From: Clostridiales bacterium UBA6981 | Lineage (GTDB): Bacteria; Bacillota; Clostridia; Oscillospirales; Oscillospiraceae | NCBI GenBank assembly: GCA_002450075.1 | Contig: DJYJ01000012.1 | Coordinates: 1-22,657, forward strand | Reading direction: 5' to 3' | DNA length: 22,657 bases | In this document: piece by piece, positions 1-7,198 of the stretch | Layout: every line of letters begins with the position of its first letter | Position numbering within the stretch: the first letter of the stretch is position 1 | Notes under the pieces: generated by a model | Databases searched by the model: none | The model's input: only the letters and a program-made list of their open reading frames with translations | Told to the model about the DNA's origin: nothing | Program-made: the position numbers and the translations under genes

Positions 1-1
1 C

Positions 2-1009
2 TACTCCGCGGCCAACACCCTGCGCGCCTTTGACGACCGGCCCTTCGCCTACGCCTTCGGCGCCCCGGAGGAGGAGAGCGTCATCCGCGCCGTCACCGCC
101 AGCGCCGAGGCCGCCCGGGTCAAGAAGGCCATGCGCAGCCTGAAGCTCTCCGCCGTGGGCCACACGCCCCAGGGCTTTGGCTTCGGCCGCGCGCTGGACA
201 GCGAGCTGATGAGCACCTTCGGCGTTGAGCTGGAGGCCATCGAGGCCCGGGAGCTCATCGACCTGGCCAAGGGCTACAGCGAGGAAGACTGCGCGGAGTA
301 CCTGCGCAAGACCGAGAAGGCCACCTGCGGGCTGGACAAGACCCCGGAGCGCAACCGCCTGGATCACGCCCGGCTCTACAAGGCCTATACCGACTATGTA
401 AAAGGGCACAACATCGGCGCCCTGGCCTCCCGCTGCTGGCCCGATTTCTTCACCGCCTTCGGCACGCCCGTCTGCTCGGTGCTCTCGCTGCTCAATGACG
501 ACGGCGTGGCCGCCGCCTGCGAGGCCGATATCTACGGGGCGCTGTCCATGTGGATCGGGATGCAGCTGTCCCACGAGCCGGTCTTCTTCGGCGATCCGGT
601 CTCCCTGGACGAGGAGGAGAACACCATCACCTACTGGCACTGCGGCGCGGCCGCCTGCTCCCTGGCCCGGAAGGACACCGGCGCCACCATCGGCGTGCAC
701 CCCAACCGCAAGATCGGCCCGGCCATGGACTTCGGCTGCGAGGCCTTCCCCGAGGCCACGGTCTTCCGCATCGGGCGCGAGCCGGACGGCAGCTTCCGCT
801 TCTTCATCGCCGAGGGCTCCGTGCTGGATAAGCCCAAGCAGTTCATCGGCACCTCCATCGTGGTGAAGACCGAGTCCGACAGCCGCTCCGTCATCGAGCA
901 GAGCGTGCTGGACGGCTTTGAGCCCCACTTCGTGGTCATCAAGGGCCACCACGCCGAGACGCTGGAGGCCCTGGCCCAGATGTTCGGCTTTGAGATCTAT
1001 AACTATTAA
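2..1009 (+). CDS. L-fucose/L-arabinose isomerase-like protein, 5' end missing
   Basis: The reading frame is open from base 2, so the start lies upstream of the window; 335 residues are visible. The sequence resembles the middle and C-terminal domains of the L-fucose/L-arabinose isomerase superfamily: an N-side Rossmann-like stretch (LSAVGHTPQGFGFG), a CWPDFF segment, CEADIYG (bases 518-538), and a YWHCG segment with its His at 638-640. The Glu and Asp of CEADIYG and the His of WHCG are the likely metal ligands, by analogy with FucI. The family interconverts aldoses and ketoses in the cytoplasm using a divalent metal. A sulfoquinovosidase lies two genes downstream. The sulfo-transaldolase pathway of Firmicutes uses an isomerase that I recall as belonging to this superfamily (SqvD/SftI), so conversion of sulfoquinovose to sulfofructose is a good guess. 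Substrate is inference; fold assignment is firm. Confidence 0.8.
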   Translation, partial: YSAANTLRAFDDRPFAYAFGAPEEESVIRAVTASAEAARVKKAMRSLKLSAVGHTPQGFGFGRALDSELMSTFGVELEAIEARELIDLAKGYSEEDCAEYLRKTEKATCGLDKTPERNRLDHARLYKAYTDYVKGHNIGALASRCWPDFFTAFGTPVCSVLSLLNDDGVAAACEADIYGALSMWIGMQLSHEPVFFGDPVSLDEEENTITYWHCGAAACSLARKDTGATIGVHPNRKIGPAMDFGCEAFPEATVFRIGREPDGSFRFFIAEGSVLDKPKQFIGTSIVVKTESDSRSVIEQSVLDGFEPHFVVIKGHHAETLEALAQMFGFEIYNY

Positions 1010-1014
1010 ATAAG

Positions 1015-1632
1015 ATGAAGGAATCCAAGCTCCGCAGCGCCCTGACCGCGGTCATCGACCTGATCTGGGCGGGACTGCTCTGGCTGCTCTGCTCCCTGCC
1101 GCTCGTCACGCTAGGCGCCGCCAGCGCCGCGCTGTACTACGGCGTGGTCAAATGCATCCGCCACGAGCGCGGCCGCCTGACCGCCAGCTTCTTCCGGGCC
1201 TTCCGGGACAATTTTCGCCCGGCCACGCTGCTGTGGCTGCTGTGTCTGGGCTGGCTGCTGCTGGGCTGGGCGGATCTGCGGGCCTTCCAGCTCATGGGCG
1301 TGCAGAAGGGCGATATCCTCTATTTTATGAGCCGCCTCTTCTTCCTGCCGGTGCCGCTGCTTTTCCCCTGGCTCTTTGCCTTTGTGTCCCGCTTTCAAAA
1401 CACGGTCTTCGGCAGTCTGAAATTCACGGCCTGGCTGGCCCTGCGCCATGCGGGCACCACGCTGCTGCTGGGGGCGGAGCTGGGTGTTTTCCTGCTGATC
1501 GTCTGGCTGCTGCCCCTGCTGCTGCCCCTGCTGCCCGGGGTGTTCTGCCTGCTGATGAGCTTTTCCATCGAGCCGGTGTTCCGAGCCTTAACGGCCGAAC
1601 AGGGCGGCGATGATCCCTGGTATAACGAATAA
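1015..1632 (+). CDS. DUF624 (YesL-like) membrane protein
   Basis: The 205-residue protein has about five hydrophobic segments and the typical opening of the DUF624/YesL family: a first membrane helix with DLIWAGLLWLL, then PLVTLGAASAALYYGV and a basic loop (KCIRHERGR) before FFRAFRDNF. The family has no proven biochemical role, but its genes sit almost always with carbohydrate-uptake ABC operons and glycoside hydrolases in Firmicutes, as here. The start codon is five bases after the isomerase stop and has no clear ribosome site of its own, so translation is probably coupled to the upstream gene. It is followed directly by a repeat hairpin. Family call is confident; function is unknown. Confidence 0.82.
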   Translation: MKESKLRSALTAVIDLIWAGLLWLLCSLPLVTLGAASAALYYGVVKCIRHERGRLTASFFRAFRDNFRPATLLWLLCLGWLLLGWADLRAFQLMGVQKGDILYFMSRLFFLPVPLLFPWLFAFVSRFQNTVFGSLKFTAWLALRHAGTTLLLGAELGVFLLIVWLLPLLLPLLPGVFCLLMSFSIEPVFRALTAEQGGDDPWYNE

Positions 1633-1706
1633 GGCAATAGGCATCAGGCATTAGGCATTCGGGGACGACGAATCCCCTGATGCCTGATGCCTATTGCCTG
1701 ATGCCT
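1633..1706 (+). repeat. Inverted array of 7-bp repeats forming a long hairpin
   Basis: The left arm (1633-1665) consists of four imperfect heptamers (variants GGCAATA, GGCATCA, GGCATTA and GGCATTC) followed by GGGGA. The right arm (1673-1706) is TCCCC followed by the complements of the same heptamers. The loop is CGACGAA (1666-1672). The array starts immediately after the DUF624 stop and ends 6 bases before the ribosome site of the sulfoquinovosidase. In RNA it would form a stem of about 33 pairs with some mismatches. It has no U-tract, so it is not a standard terminator; mRNA processing, stability or slipped-strand variation are possible. Confidence 0.85.
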
Positions 1707-1721
1707 ACTCTGGAGGTTTCT

Positions 1722-3728
1722 ATGCTGAACATTCTCACCCCCGCCGCGGGCGAGCTGGAGCTGCGGCTGGACGGCAAGCTCCTTCTCCGGCACACGGCGG
1801 ACACGCCCGCCCTCTTTCTCGGCCTGGGCCGGGAGCGCATCCGGATGTACCGGGGCAATTTTGACATCGGCGACCGGCTGCAGGAGCGGCTGCCTCTGCG
1901 CTTTGCGGGTTTGGAAGATGCGGATGGGGCCACGGTTCTGCGCTTCACCCATCCCTCCCTGGCCGGAGACTATCGGCTGCGCGTGTGGGAGCACAAGGGG
2001 CTCTGGCACCTGGAGGGCTCCTGCGGCGATGAGAAGCCGAACCGCCTGTGGCTGCGGCTCTGCGCCGAGGAAAAGGAACACGTCATGGGCGGCGGCGAGC
2101 AGTTCTCCGCCCTCGATCTGCGGGGCCGGCTCTATCCCATCTGGACGCGGGAGCAGGGCGTGGGCCGCAACAAGCTCACCGAAATCACCCGTCTGGCCGA
2201 CGCCAGCGACGGCGGCGGCGGGGATTACCACACCACCTTCTTCCCCCAGCCGAGCTTTCTCTCCTCCCGGCTCTATTTCGCCCATCTGGAAAACTACGAA
2301 TACAGCGAGCTGGACTTCCGGGAGCCGGATTACCACGAGATCACGCTCTGGACGACGCGGATGCACCTGGTTCTCGGCGCGGGCGACAGCTATCCCGCGC
2401 TGCTGGAAAAGCTCAGTTCCCTGCTGGGCCGTCAGCCGCTTCTTCCCGATTGGGCCATGAGCGGCCTGTGGCTGGGCGTGCAGGGCGGCACCGAGCGCGC
2501 CACAAGCCTGGCCAAGCGCTGCCGGGACGGCGGCGTGCACCTCTCGGCCGTGTGGATCCAGGACTGGGAGGGCAAGCGCATCACCTCCTTCGGCAAGCGC
2601 CTCCAGTGGGACTGGCGCTGGAATCAGGAGCTCTACCCCGAGCTGGACAAGCTCATCGCCGGCGACCGCGAGGGGGTCTGGATGGGCTACATCAACCCCT
2701 ATCTGGTGGAGGGCGGCGTTCTCTTCCGCGAGGCGCAGGAGAAGGGCTACTTCGTCCGCCGCGCCGACGGCAGCGACTATCTCTTTGACTTCGGCGAGTA
2801 CGACTGCGGCGTGGTGGATCTGACGCTCCCGGCCGCCTTCGACTGGTATAAAAACGTCATCGTCACGAACCTGATCGGCTTGGGCTTCAAGGGCTGGATG
2901 GCCGATTTCGGCGAGTATCTGCCCGCGGACGCGGTCTGCCACGGCGGCAGCGGGCTGGAGATGCACAACGCCTGGCCCGCCCTCTGGGCCCGCTGCAACC
3001 GGGAGGCCGTGGAGCAGGCGGGCTGCCTGGGCGACTGCGTGTTCTTCATGCGCGCCGGCGCCGCGGGCAGCCAGCGCTATGCCACGCTCATCTGGGCCGG
3101 CGACCAGTGTGTGGACTGGTCGGAGGACGACGGACTGCCCTCGGTCATCACCGCGGCACTGAGCCTGGGGCTGAGCGGTTTCGGCCTGCACAGCTGCGAC
3201 ATCGGCGGTTACACCACCCTCTTCCATCTGCACCGGGACGAGGAGCTGCTGCTGCGCTGGCTGGAGTTTGCCTGCTTCACGCCCGTCATGCGCACCCACG
3301 AGGGCAACCGCCCCGACTCCAACGTCCAGCTCTACGACAACGACAGGCTGATCGCCGCCGCGGCGCGGCTCACCGGCGTGCACGACGCGCTGCTGCCCTA
3401 TATGAAGCACTGTGTGCGGCAAAACGCCGAGCAGGGTCTCCCCGTCATGCGGCCCCTCTTCTTCGAGGCGCCGGAGGAGCCCCGGGCCTATTCCCACCGC
3501 CTGTACAGCTATCTGCTGGGCGACGACATGCTGGTGGCCCCGGTGGTCGAGCCCGGCGCACAGGAGCGGACGCTCTGGCTGCCGGAGGGCGACTGGGTGC
3601 ATCTCTGGAGCGGCGAGCACTATGCCGGCGGGGAAGTCCGCGTGGCGGCGCCGATGGGCAAACCGCCCGTGTTCTACAAGGCCGCATCCCCCTGGAAGGT
3701 GCTGTTTGCGCAGCTGGGAGCGCAGTGA
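1722..3728 (+). CDS. yihQ: Sulfoquinovosidase, GH31 (YihQ family)
   Basis: This 668-residue glycoside hydrolase releases sulfoquinovose from its alpha-glycosides, such as sulfoquinovosyl glycerol. It can be followed almost end to end against Escherichia coli YihQ (678 residues) as I remember it. The residues that YihQ uses to bind the sulfonate are all present: Gln254 (GVQGG), Gln280 (IQDW), Arg293 and Trp296 (SFGKRLQW), and Tyr497 (DIGGYTTLF). The nucleophile is Asp395 (MADFGEYLP) and the acid/base is Asp461 (WAGDQ). No signal peptide is seen, so it acts in the cytoplasm on imported glycosides. I chose the ATG at 1722 because GGAGG lies just upstream at 1712-1716 and the length fits the family; the in-frame ATG at 1680 lies inside the repeat hairpin. 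It ends the first transcription unit. Confidence 0.95.
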   Translation: MLNILTPAAGELELRLDGKLLLRHTADTPALFLGLGRERIRMYRGNFDIGDRLQERLPLRFAGLEDADGATVLRFTHPSLAGDYRLRVWEHKGLWHLEGSCGDEKPNRLWLRLCAEEKEHVMGGGEQFSALDLRGRLYPIWTREQGVGRNKLTEITRLADASDGGGGDYHTTFFPQPSFLSSRLYFAHLENYEYSELDFREPDYHEITLWTTRMHLVLGAGDSYPALLEKLSSLLGRQPLLPDWAMSGLWLGVQGGTERATSLAKRCRDGGVHLSAVWIQDWEGKRITSFGKRLQWDWRWNQELYPELDKLIAGDREGVWMGYINPYLVEGGVLFREAQEKGYFVRRADGSDYLFDFGEYDCGVVDLTLPAAFDWYKNVIVTNLIGLGFKGWMADFGEYLPADAVCHGGSGLEMHNAWPALWARCNREAVEQAGCLGDCVFFMRAGAAGSQRYATLIWAGDQCVDWSEDDGLPSVITAALSLGLSGFGLHSCDIGGYTTLFHLHRDEELLLRWLEFACFTPVMRTHEGNRPDSNVQLYDNDRLIAAAARLTGVHDALLPYMKHCVRQNAEQGLPVMRPLFFEAPEEPRAYSHRLYSYLLGDDMLVAPVVEPGAQERTLWLPEGDWVHLWSGEHYAGGEVRVAAPMGKPPVFYKAASPWKVLFAQLGAQ

Positions 3729-3743
3729 GTTTTTTGTCGAATT

Positions 3744-3786
3744 GGAAAAAGATAGGGCTTGTCGGCACTTCCGGCAAGCCCTTTTT
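3744..3786 (+). terminator. Rho-independent terminator after the sulfoquinovosidase
   Basis: AGGGCTTGTCGG (3754-3765) pairs with CCGGCAAGCCCT (3771-3782) with one T-G wobble and a five-base loop, followed by a run of T. A run of A precedes the stem. It separates the hydrolase gene from the transporter promoter. Confidence 0.85.
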
Positions 3787-3844
3787 AGTAAAGCTGCACA
3801 AATTCCAGGGGGAAAAATCTACGATTCCGTTCCCCGGAAAGCCC

Positions 3845-3873
3845 TTTACAAACGCCGCGGCGTTCCCTATAAT
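3845..3873 (+). promoter_or_regulatory. Sigma-A promoter of the sugar ABC operon
   Basis: TTTACA (3845-3850) and TATAAT (3868-3873) are separated by exactly 17 bases. The start site should fall near 3880, giving a leader of about 155 bases before the binding-protein gene. This is the best promoter match in the window. Confidence 0.85.
3851..3864. promoter_or_regulatory. Palindrome AACGCCGCGGCGTT in the promoter spacer, candidate operator
   Basis: This is a perfect 14-bp palindrome filling most of the 17-bp spacer between the -35 and -10 boxes. A dimeric repressor bound here would block RNA polymerase. The core AACGC recurs in the leader at 3916-3920 and at 3965-3969, the latter within AACG-N5-CGTT (3965-3977). 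No regulator gene of the island lies within the window, so the protein that binds is unknown. Confidence 0.55.
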
Positions 3874-4034
3874 GATTTTGAAGCGAGGGAGCGCTTTTTT
3901 TCGTGGGCATTGATTAACGCAATTAATTAAAAACCGTGTAGTTTATCTCTGTTGTAAAAAACACAACGCAACACGTTTTCGGTGATAGGCAGGATACCTG
4001 CACACACATACAACACAAACAGGAGGAAACAAAC
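3874..4034 (+). promoter_or_regulatory. Leader of the sugar ABC operon with 5' hairpin
   Basis: The predicted transcript begins with a small stem, AAGCG (3881-3885) and CGCTT (3892-3896), followed by a T run to about 3901, which looks like a weak attenuator. Further down are an imperfect inverted repeat ATTGATT-N5-AATTAAT (3909-3927), a short GCAGG-N3-CCTGC stem, and a strong ribosome site AGGAGG just ahead of the ATG at 4035. No open frame of note and no riboswitch that I recognise. Confidence 0.45.
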
Positions 4035-5303
4035 ATGAAAAAGACTCTGGCAATTCTGCTGGCTCTGGTCATGGTCTTCGCCCTGGCCGCTCCCGCCGCA
4101 TTTGCCGATGACGAGATCGTCATCAACTTCCCCAGCGTCTGGGTCGGCACCGACTCCAAGGCCCCCTATATGGCCCAGCTGATCGAGCAGTTCAACGCCG
4201 AGAACGCCGGCCAGATCAAGGTCGTCGTCGAGGAGCAGACCGACTATCAGGCTGCCCGCGACAAGCTGCGCACCACCATCACCACCGGCAACACCCCCGA
4301 CCTCTGCATTCTGGACACCACCTATGACATCCTTGCCTACACCGAGTCCGGCAAGTTCATGGATCTGACCCCGTATCTGGAAGATGGCTGGGGCGAGGAT
4401 TTCGTTGACGGCACCTTCGACGCCTGGAATGTGGACGGCAAGGTCTGCTTCCTGCCCTTTGAGTCCGCTGTCTTCACCCCGATCTACAACACCCGCATCT
4501 TCGAGGAGATCGGCTGGGATCACTTCCCCGCCACCTATGACGAGTTCTTCCAGTTCTGCGAGGACGCCAAGGCCGCCGGCTACAACGCCATGGGCCAGAT
4601 GGCCGGCGAGAACGCCTGGTCCTCGATGCTGTGGTACTCCCTGATCGTCGAAGCGATCGGCGGCAAGGATGTCTATGCCAACGGCCTGTCCGATCCCGCA
4701 TTCGTTCAGGCTGCCGAGATCCTCAAGAAGATGTATGACTACACCTTTGACGGCGCCATCTCCGCCGGTGCCGGCGACGTCAACGGCCACTGGCTGGCCC
4801 GCGACACCGCCATTTACCTCAACGGCCCCTGGTGGGTTGCCAACCTCTACAAGGAAGACAACGCTGTTGACGGCGTTCTGCTTGCCGACGACTGCGAAGT
4901 CGCTGTCAACCCGACCTATGAAGGCGGCAAGGGCGAAGGCGGTCTTGTGACCACCGTTCAGGCCTTCCTGGCTGCTGCCAAGCAGGACGACCCGGCGAAG
5001 GAAGCCGCCGTCGTCAAGTTCATCAAGTACCTCACCGATCCTGACCACGTCTCCGAGCTTGCTCTCACTTCCGGCGCCATGTTCTTTGTGAAGTACGAGC
5101 CCTCGCCCGACACCTCTGTGATCTCCCAGAAGCTCACTGAGGTCGCCAACAATGCCGACTTCACGATTCTGCATGTGAATAGCGCGCTTCCGACGGCTGT
5201 CTCCACCGAGTTCCCGGCCGCTGTGTCCGCGCTGGTCCTCGGCCAGATTGACGCGCAGGGTTTCGTCGATCAGCTCCAGACCGCGATCGACAACGCTGCG
5301 TAA
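4035..5303 (+). CDS. Extracellular sugar-binding protein of an ABC importer
   Basis: This 422-residue protein belongs to the SBP_bac_1 (carbohydrate-uptake CUT1) family. It captures a sugar or glycoside outside the cell and delivers it to the two permeases that follow. Residues 1-24 form a signal peptide with a basic start, a hydrophobic core and an AFA cleavage site before Asp-Asp. The mature part carries the usual features: FNAEN, a TGNTPDL strand, YNTRIFEEIGW, FNG/NGPWW-like ligand-loop segments, and a C-terminal helical lobe. Unusually for a Gram-positive binding protein, there is no lipobox Cys at the cleavage site. A substrate of sulfoquinovosyl glycerol or sulfoquinovose is suggested only by the sulfoquinovosidase upstream; the sequence itself does not show it. 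Confidence 0.9.
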   Translation: MKKTLAILLALVMVFALAAPAAFADDEIVINFPSVWVGTDSKAPYMAQLIEQFNAENAGQIKVVVEEQTDYQAARDKLRTTITTGNTPDLCILDTTYDILAYTESGKFMDLTPYLEDGWGEDFVDGTFDAWNVDGKVCFLPFESAVFTPIYNTRIFEEIGWDHFPATYDEFFQFCEDAKAAGYNAMGQMAGENAWSSMLWYSLIVEAIGGKDVYANGLSDPAFVQAAEILKKMYDYTFDGAISAGAGDVNGHWLARDTAIYLNGPWWVANLYKEDNAVDGVLLADDCEVAVNPTYEGGKGEGGLVTTVQAFLAAAKQDDPAKEAAVVKFIKYLTDPDHVSELALTSGAMFFVKYEPSPDTSVISQKLTEVANNADFTILHVNSALPTAVSTEFPAAVSALVLGQIDAQGFVDQLQTAIDNAA

Positions 5304-5321
5304 TCACGCTCTTAGCTCCCG

Positions 5322-5349
5322 ACAGGGTGCGGGGAATCCCGCACCCTGT
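5322..5349 (+). promoter_or_regulatory. 12-bp perfect hairpin between binding-protein and permease genes
   Basis: ACAGGGTGCGGG (5322-5333) pairs perfectly with CCCGCACCCTGT (5338-5349) around a GAAT loop, followed by only a short T run. In binding-protein-dependent operons a hairpin here often protects the 5' message or terminates some transcripts, so that the binding protein is made in excess of the permeases. Confidence 0.75.
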
Positions 5350-5377
5350 TTTCTGATTATCCCAAGGAGGTGGCTCT

Positions 5378-6283
5378 TTGAAACTGGAACGCTCCGACCG
5401 GGCGCCGTTCTGGGCTTTCCTGGCACCGGCGATCGCGCTGATGGTGGTCTTTTTCATCATCCCGGTCATTTACGTCGCGGTTGTCAGCTTGATGAAGTGG
5501 AACGGTATTTCCACTCCGGAATTCCGTGAACTGCGCAACTATGTACTGCTCTTTAAGGATAAAGCTTTCGTCCGTTCCGTGACGAACAACGTGATCTGGG
5601 CACTGGTCGCCGGCTTTATCCAGGTGCCGCTGGCCATGATTATGGCGATCATCCTCTCCCGCAAGCCGAAGGGATGGAAATTCTTCCGCACGGTCTATTT
5701 CTTCCCGCAGGTCATTTCCGGTATCGCACTGGCCACGCTGTGGCGCGCAATCTACAGCGCCGACACCGGCTTGCTCAACGGTCTGCTGCGCTCGATCGGG
5801 CTGGGACATCTGGCCAAGGACTGGTTGGGAACGATCGAGACCGCATTCCCCGCGGTGCTGATCTACTGGGTTTTTTACGTAGGCTATTACATGGTCATTA
5901 TGATGGCCGATATTACCACGATCGACGACAGCTATTATGAGGCCGCGACGATCGACGGCGCGACCGACTTTCAGCAGGCGATCTATATCACGATCCCGCT
6001 GATTCGCCGTACTTCACTTCTGACCTGTGTGACGCTGGCGAGCGTGATGGGTCTGCGCCAGTTCGAGCAGGTCTATATGCTGACGAACGGCCAGCCGGCG
6101 AACACGACCTCGACGATCGTACTGTACATGTACAAAAAGCTGCAGGATTCCAACTACGGCATGGCCGGCGCCTCTGCCGTGATCCTGATCCTGGTCGGCG
6201 TCGTGTTCATCGTCTGCATCCGCAAGCTTTTTGAGGGACGCGGAGAAACGGTCAAGGTCAAGAAGGGGAGGGCAGGGAAATGA
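5378..6283 (+). CDS. Sugar ABC transporter permease, MalF-type
   Basis: The 301-residue protein has six membrane segments and the EAA loop of binding-protein-dependent permeases (EAATIDGATDFQQA at about residues 188-201, continuing into IPLIRR). The EAA loop docks to a cytoplasmic ATPase. The start is a TTG at 5378 placed six bases after AAGGAGGT; no ATG fits. It forms the transport channel with the next gene, which it overlaps by four bases. No ATPase gene is present in this operon, so the pair probably uses a shared MsmX-like ATPase encoded elsewhere, as is common in Firmicutes. Its C-terminus is basic (KVKKGRAGK). Confidence 0.92.
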   Translation: MKLERSDRAPFWAFLAPAIALMVVFFIIPVIYVAVVSLMKWNGISTPEFRELRNYVLLFKDKAFVRSVTNNVIWALVAGFIQVPLAMIMAIILSRKPKGWKFFRTVYFFPQVISGIALATLWRAIYSADTGLLNGLLRSIGLGHLAKDWLGTIETAFPAVLIYWVFYVGYYMVIMMADITTIDDSYYEAATIDGATDFQQAIYITIPLIRRTSLLTCVTLASVMGLRQFEQVYMLTNGQPANTTSTIVLYMYKKLQDSNYGMAGASAVILILVGVVFIVCIRKLFEGRGETVKVKKGRAGK

Positions 6284-7140
6284 GTGAAACAAGAGTTCGC
6301 CCCGCCCTGCACGGCAAGGATCTGATCCTCGCGATCCTGCGCTGGATCCTGATCATCTTTTTCGCGCTCTATACCCTCTTCCCTCTGATATGGCTGGCTG
6401 TCTCCTCGCTGAAGACAAACTTTGAGTTTCTGGCCGGATCGCCTTTCGCGCTGCCGAAGGTGCCCCAGTGGCAGAACTACGTCAACGCGCTGACGGTGGC
6501 CGGTCTCGGACGGATGCTGCTCAACTCCGTCTTTGTCGGATTGATGGCCACAATGGTCAACGTCGTCGTTGCGGCTATGGGAGCATACTGTATCTCCCGC
6601 TTCCGCTTCCGCGGACGTGAAAACATCTTCACGCTCTTTACGGCGGGCATCCTGGTACCGCTCAACGCTTTGATGGTGCCGTATTTTGTCATCATCAACA
6701 AGCTGGGGCTGATCAACACCTACGGCGGCATGATCCTGCTGTACTGTGCGATCGGTATTCCGATGTCCACATTCCTGATCCGCGGACTGATGGACTCCAT
6801 TCCGATGGAGCTGGAGGAGGCCGCTTATATCGACGGCTGCGGCTTCTTCGGACGGTTCTTCCACATCATCCTGCCCCTCTCCCGCACAGGTATCGTGACG
6901 GCAGCGACCTTCCAGTTCCTGACCTGCTGGAACGAGTTTGTGTTTGCCAATCTTCTGGTTTCGTCCGAAAAGCTGCGGACGATCCAGGTTGGCATCCGCT
7001 ACTTCACGAACCAGTTCTCGACGGACTATGTTTCCATGTACGCGGCGATCATGATCTCGATCATCCCGTCGATCATCGGCTATGTTCTGTTCCAGGAGCA
7101 GATCATCGCCGGTATGACGAGCGGCGCAGTCAAGGGATAA
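6280..7140 (+). CDS. Sugar ABC transporter permease, MalG-type
   Basis: This 286-residue partner permease has six membrane segments, the LVPLNALMVPYF segment typical of MalG-like proteins, and an EAA loop (ELEEAAYIDGCGFFGRF, about residues 177-193). The start ATG overlaps the previous stop as ATGA, with GGGGAGGG upstream, so the two subunits are translated in step. It is the last gene of the plus-strand operon and ends ahead of a bidirectional terminator. Family assignment is firm; the transported sugar is inferred from context only. Confidence 0.93.
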   Translation: MSETRVRPALHGKDLILAILRWILIIFFALYTLFPLIWLAVSSLKTNFEFLAGSPFALPKVPQWQNYVNALTVAGLGRMLLNSVFVGLMATMVNVVVAAMGAYCISRFRFRGRENIFTLFTAGILVPLNALMVPYFVIINKLGLINTYGGMILLYCAIGIPMSTFLIRGLMDSIPMELEEAAYIDGCGFFGRFFHIILPLSRTGIVTAATFQFLTCWNEFVFANLLVSSEKLRTIQVGIRYFTNQFSTDYVSMYAAIMISIIPSIIGYVLFQEQIIAGMTSGAVKG

Positions 7141-7154
7141 GCTTGACAGACAAC

Positions 7155-7188
7155 AAAAAAACAGGCTCTTTTCAGAGCCTGTTTTTTT
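7155..7188. terminator. Bidirectional rho-independent terminator
   Basis: ACAGGCTCT (7161-7169) pairs with AGAGCCTGT (7174-7182) around TTTC. A run of A lies on the left and a run of T on the right, so the hairpin terminates both the sugar operon (plus) and the convergent ABC exporter operon (minus). Confidence 0.93.
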
Positions 7189-7198
7189 ATCACTTTTT

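Noticed and set aside
1680..1721. Earlier start for the sulfoquinovosidase gene
   Set aside because: These 14 codons are encoded by the repeat hairpin, no ribosome site precedes them, and the ATG at 1722 has GGAGG and gives the family length.
1644..3620. Long open frame on the minus strand (658 codons) opposite the sulfoquinovosidase gene
   Set aside because: It is an antisense shadow of a GC-rich gene: the translation is repetitive in Ala, Gly, Val, Glu and Gln, has no family signature, and the plus-strand gene is unmistakable.
3909..3927. Catabolite-control (cre) site in the transporter leader
   Set aside because: ATTGATT-N5-AATTAAT is palindromic but does not match the cre consensus around its centre, so I describe it only as an imperfect inverted repeat.
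3927..5174. Open frame of 415 codons opposite the sugar-binding protein gene
   Set aside because: Low-complexity Gly/Val/Leu-rich shadow; the plus-strand product has a signal peptide, strong ribosome site and binding-protein pattern.
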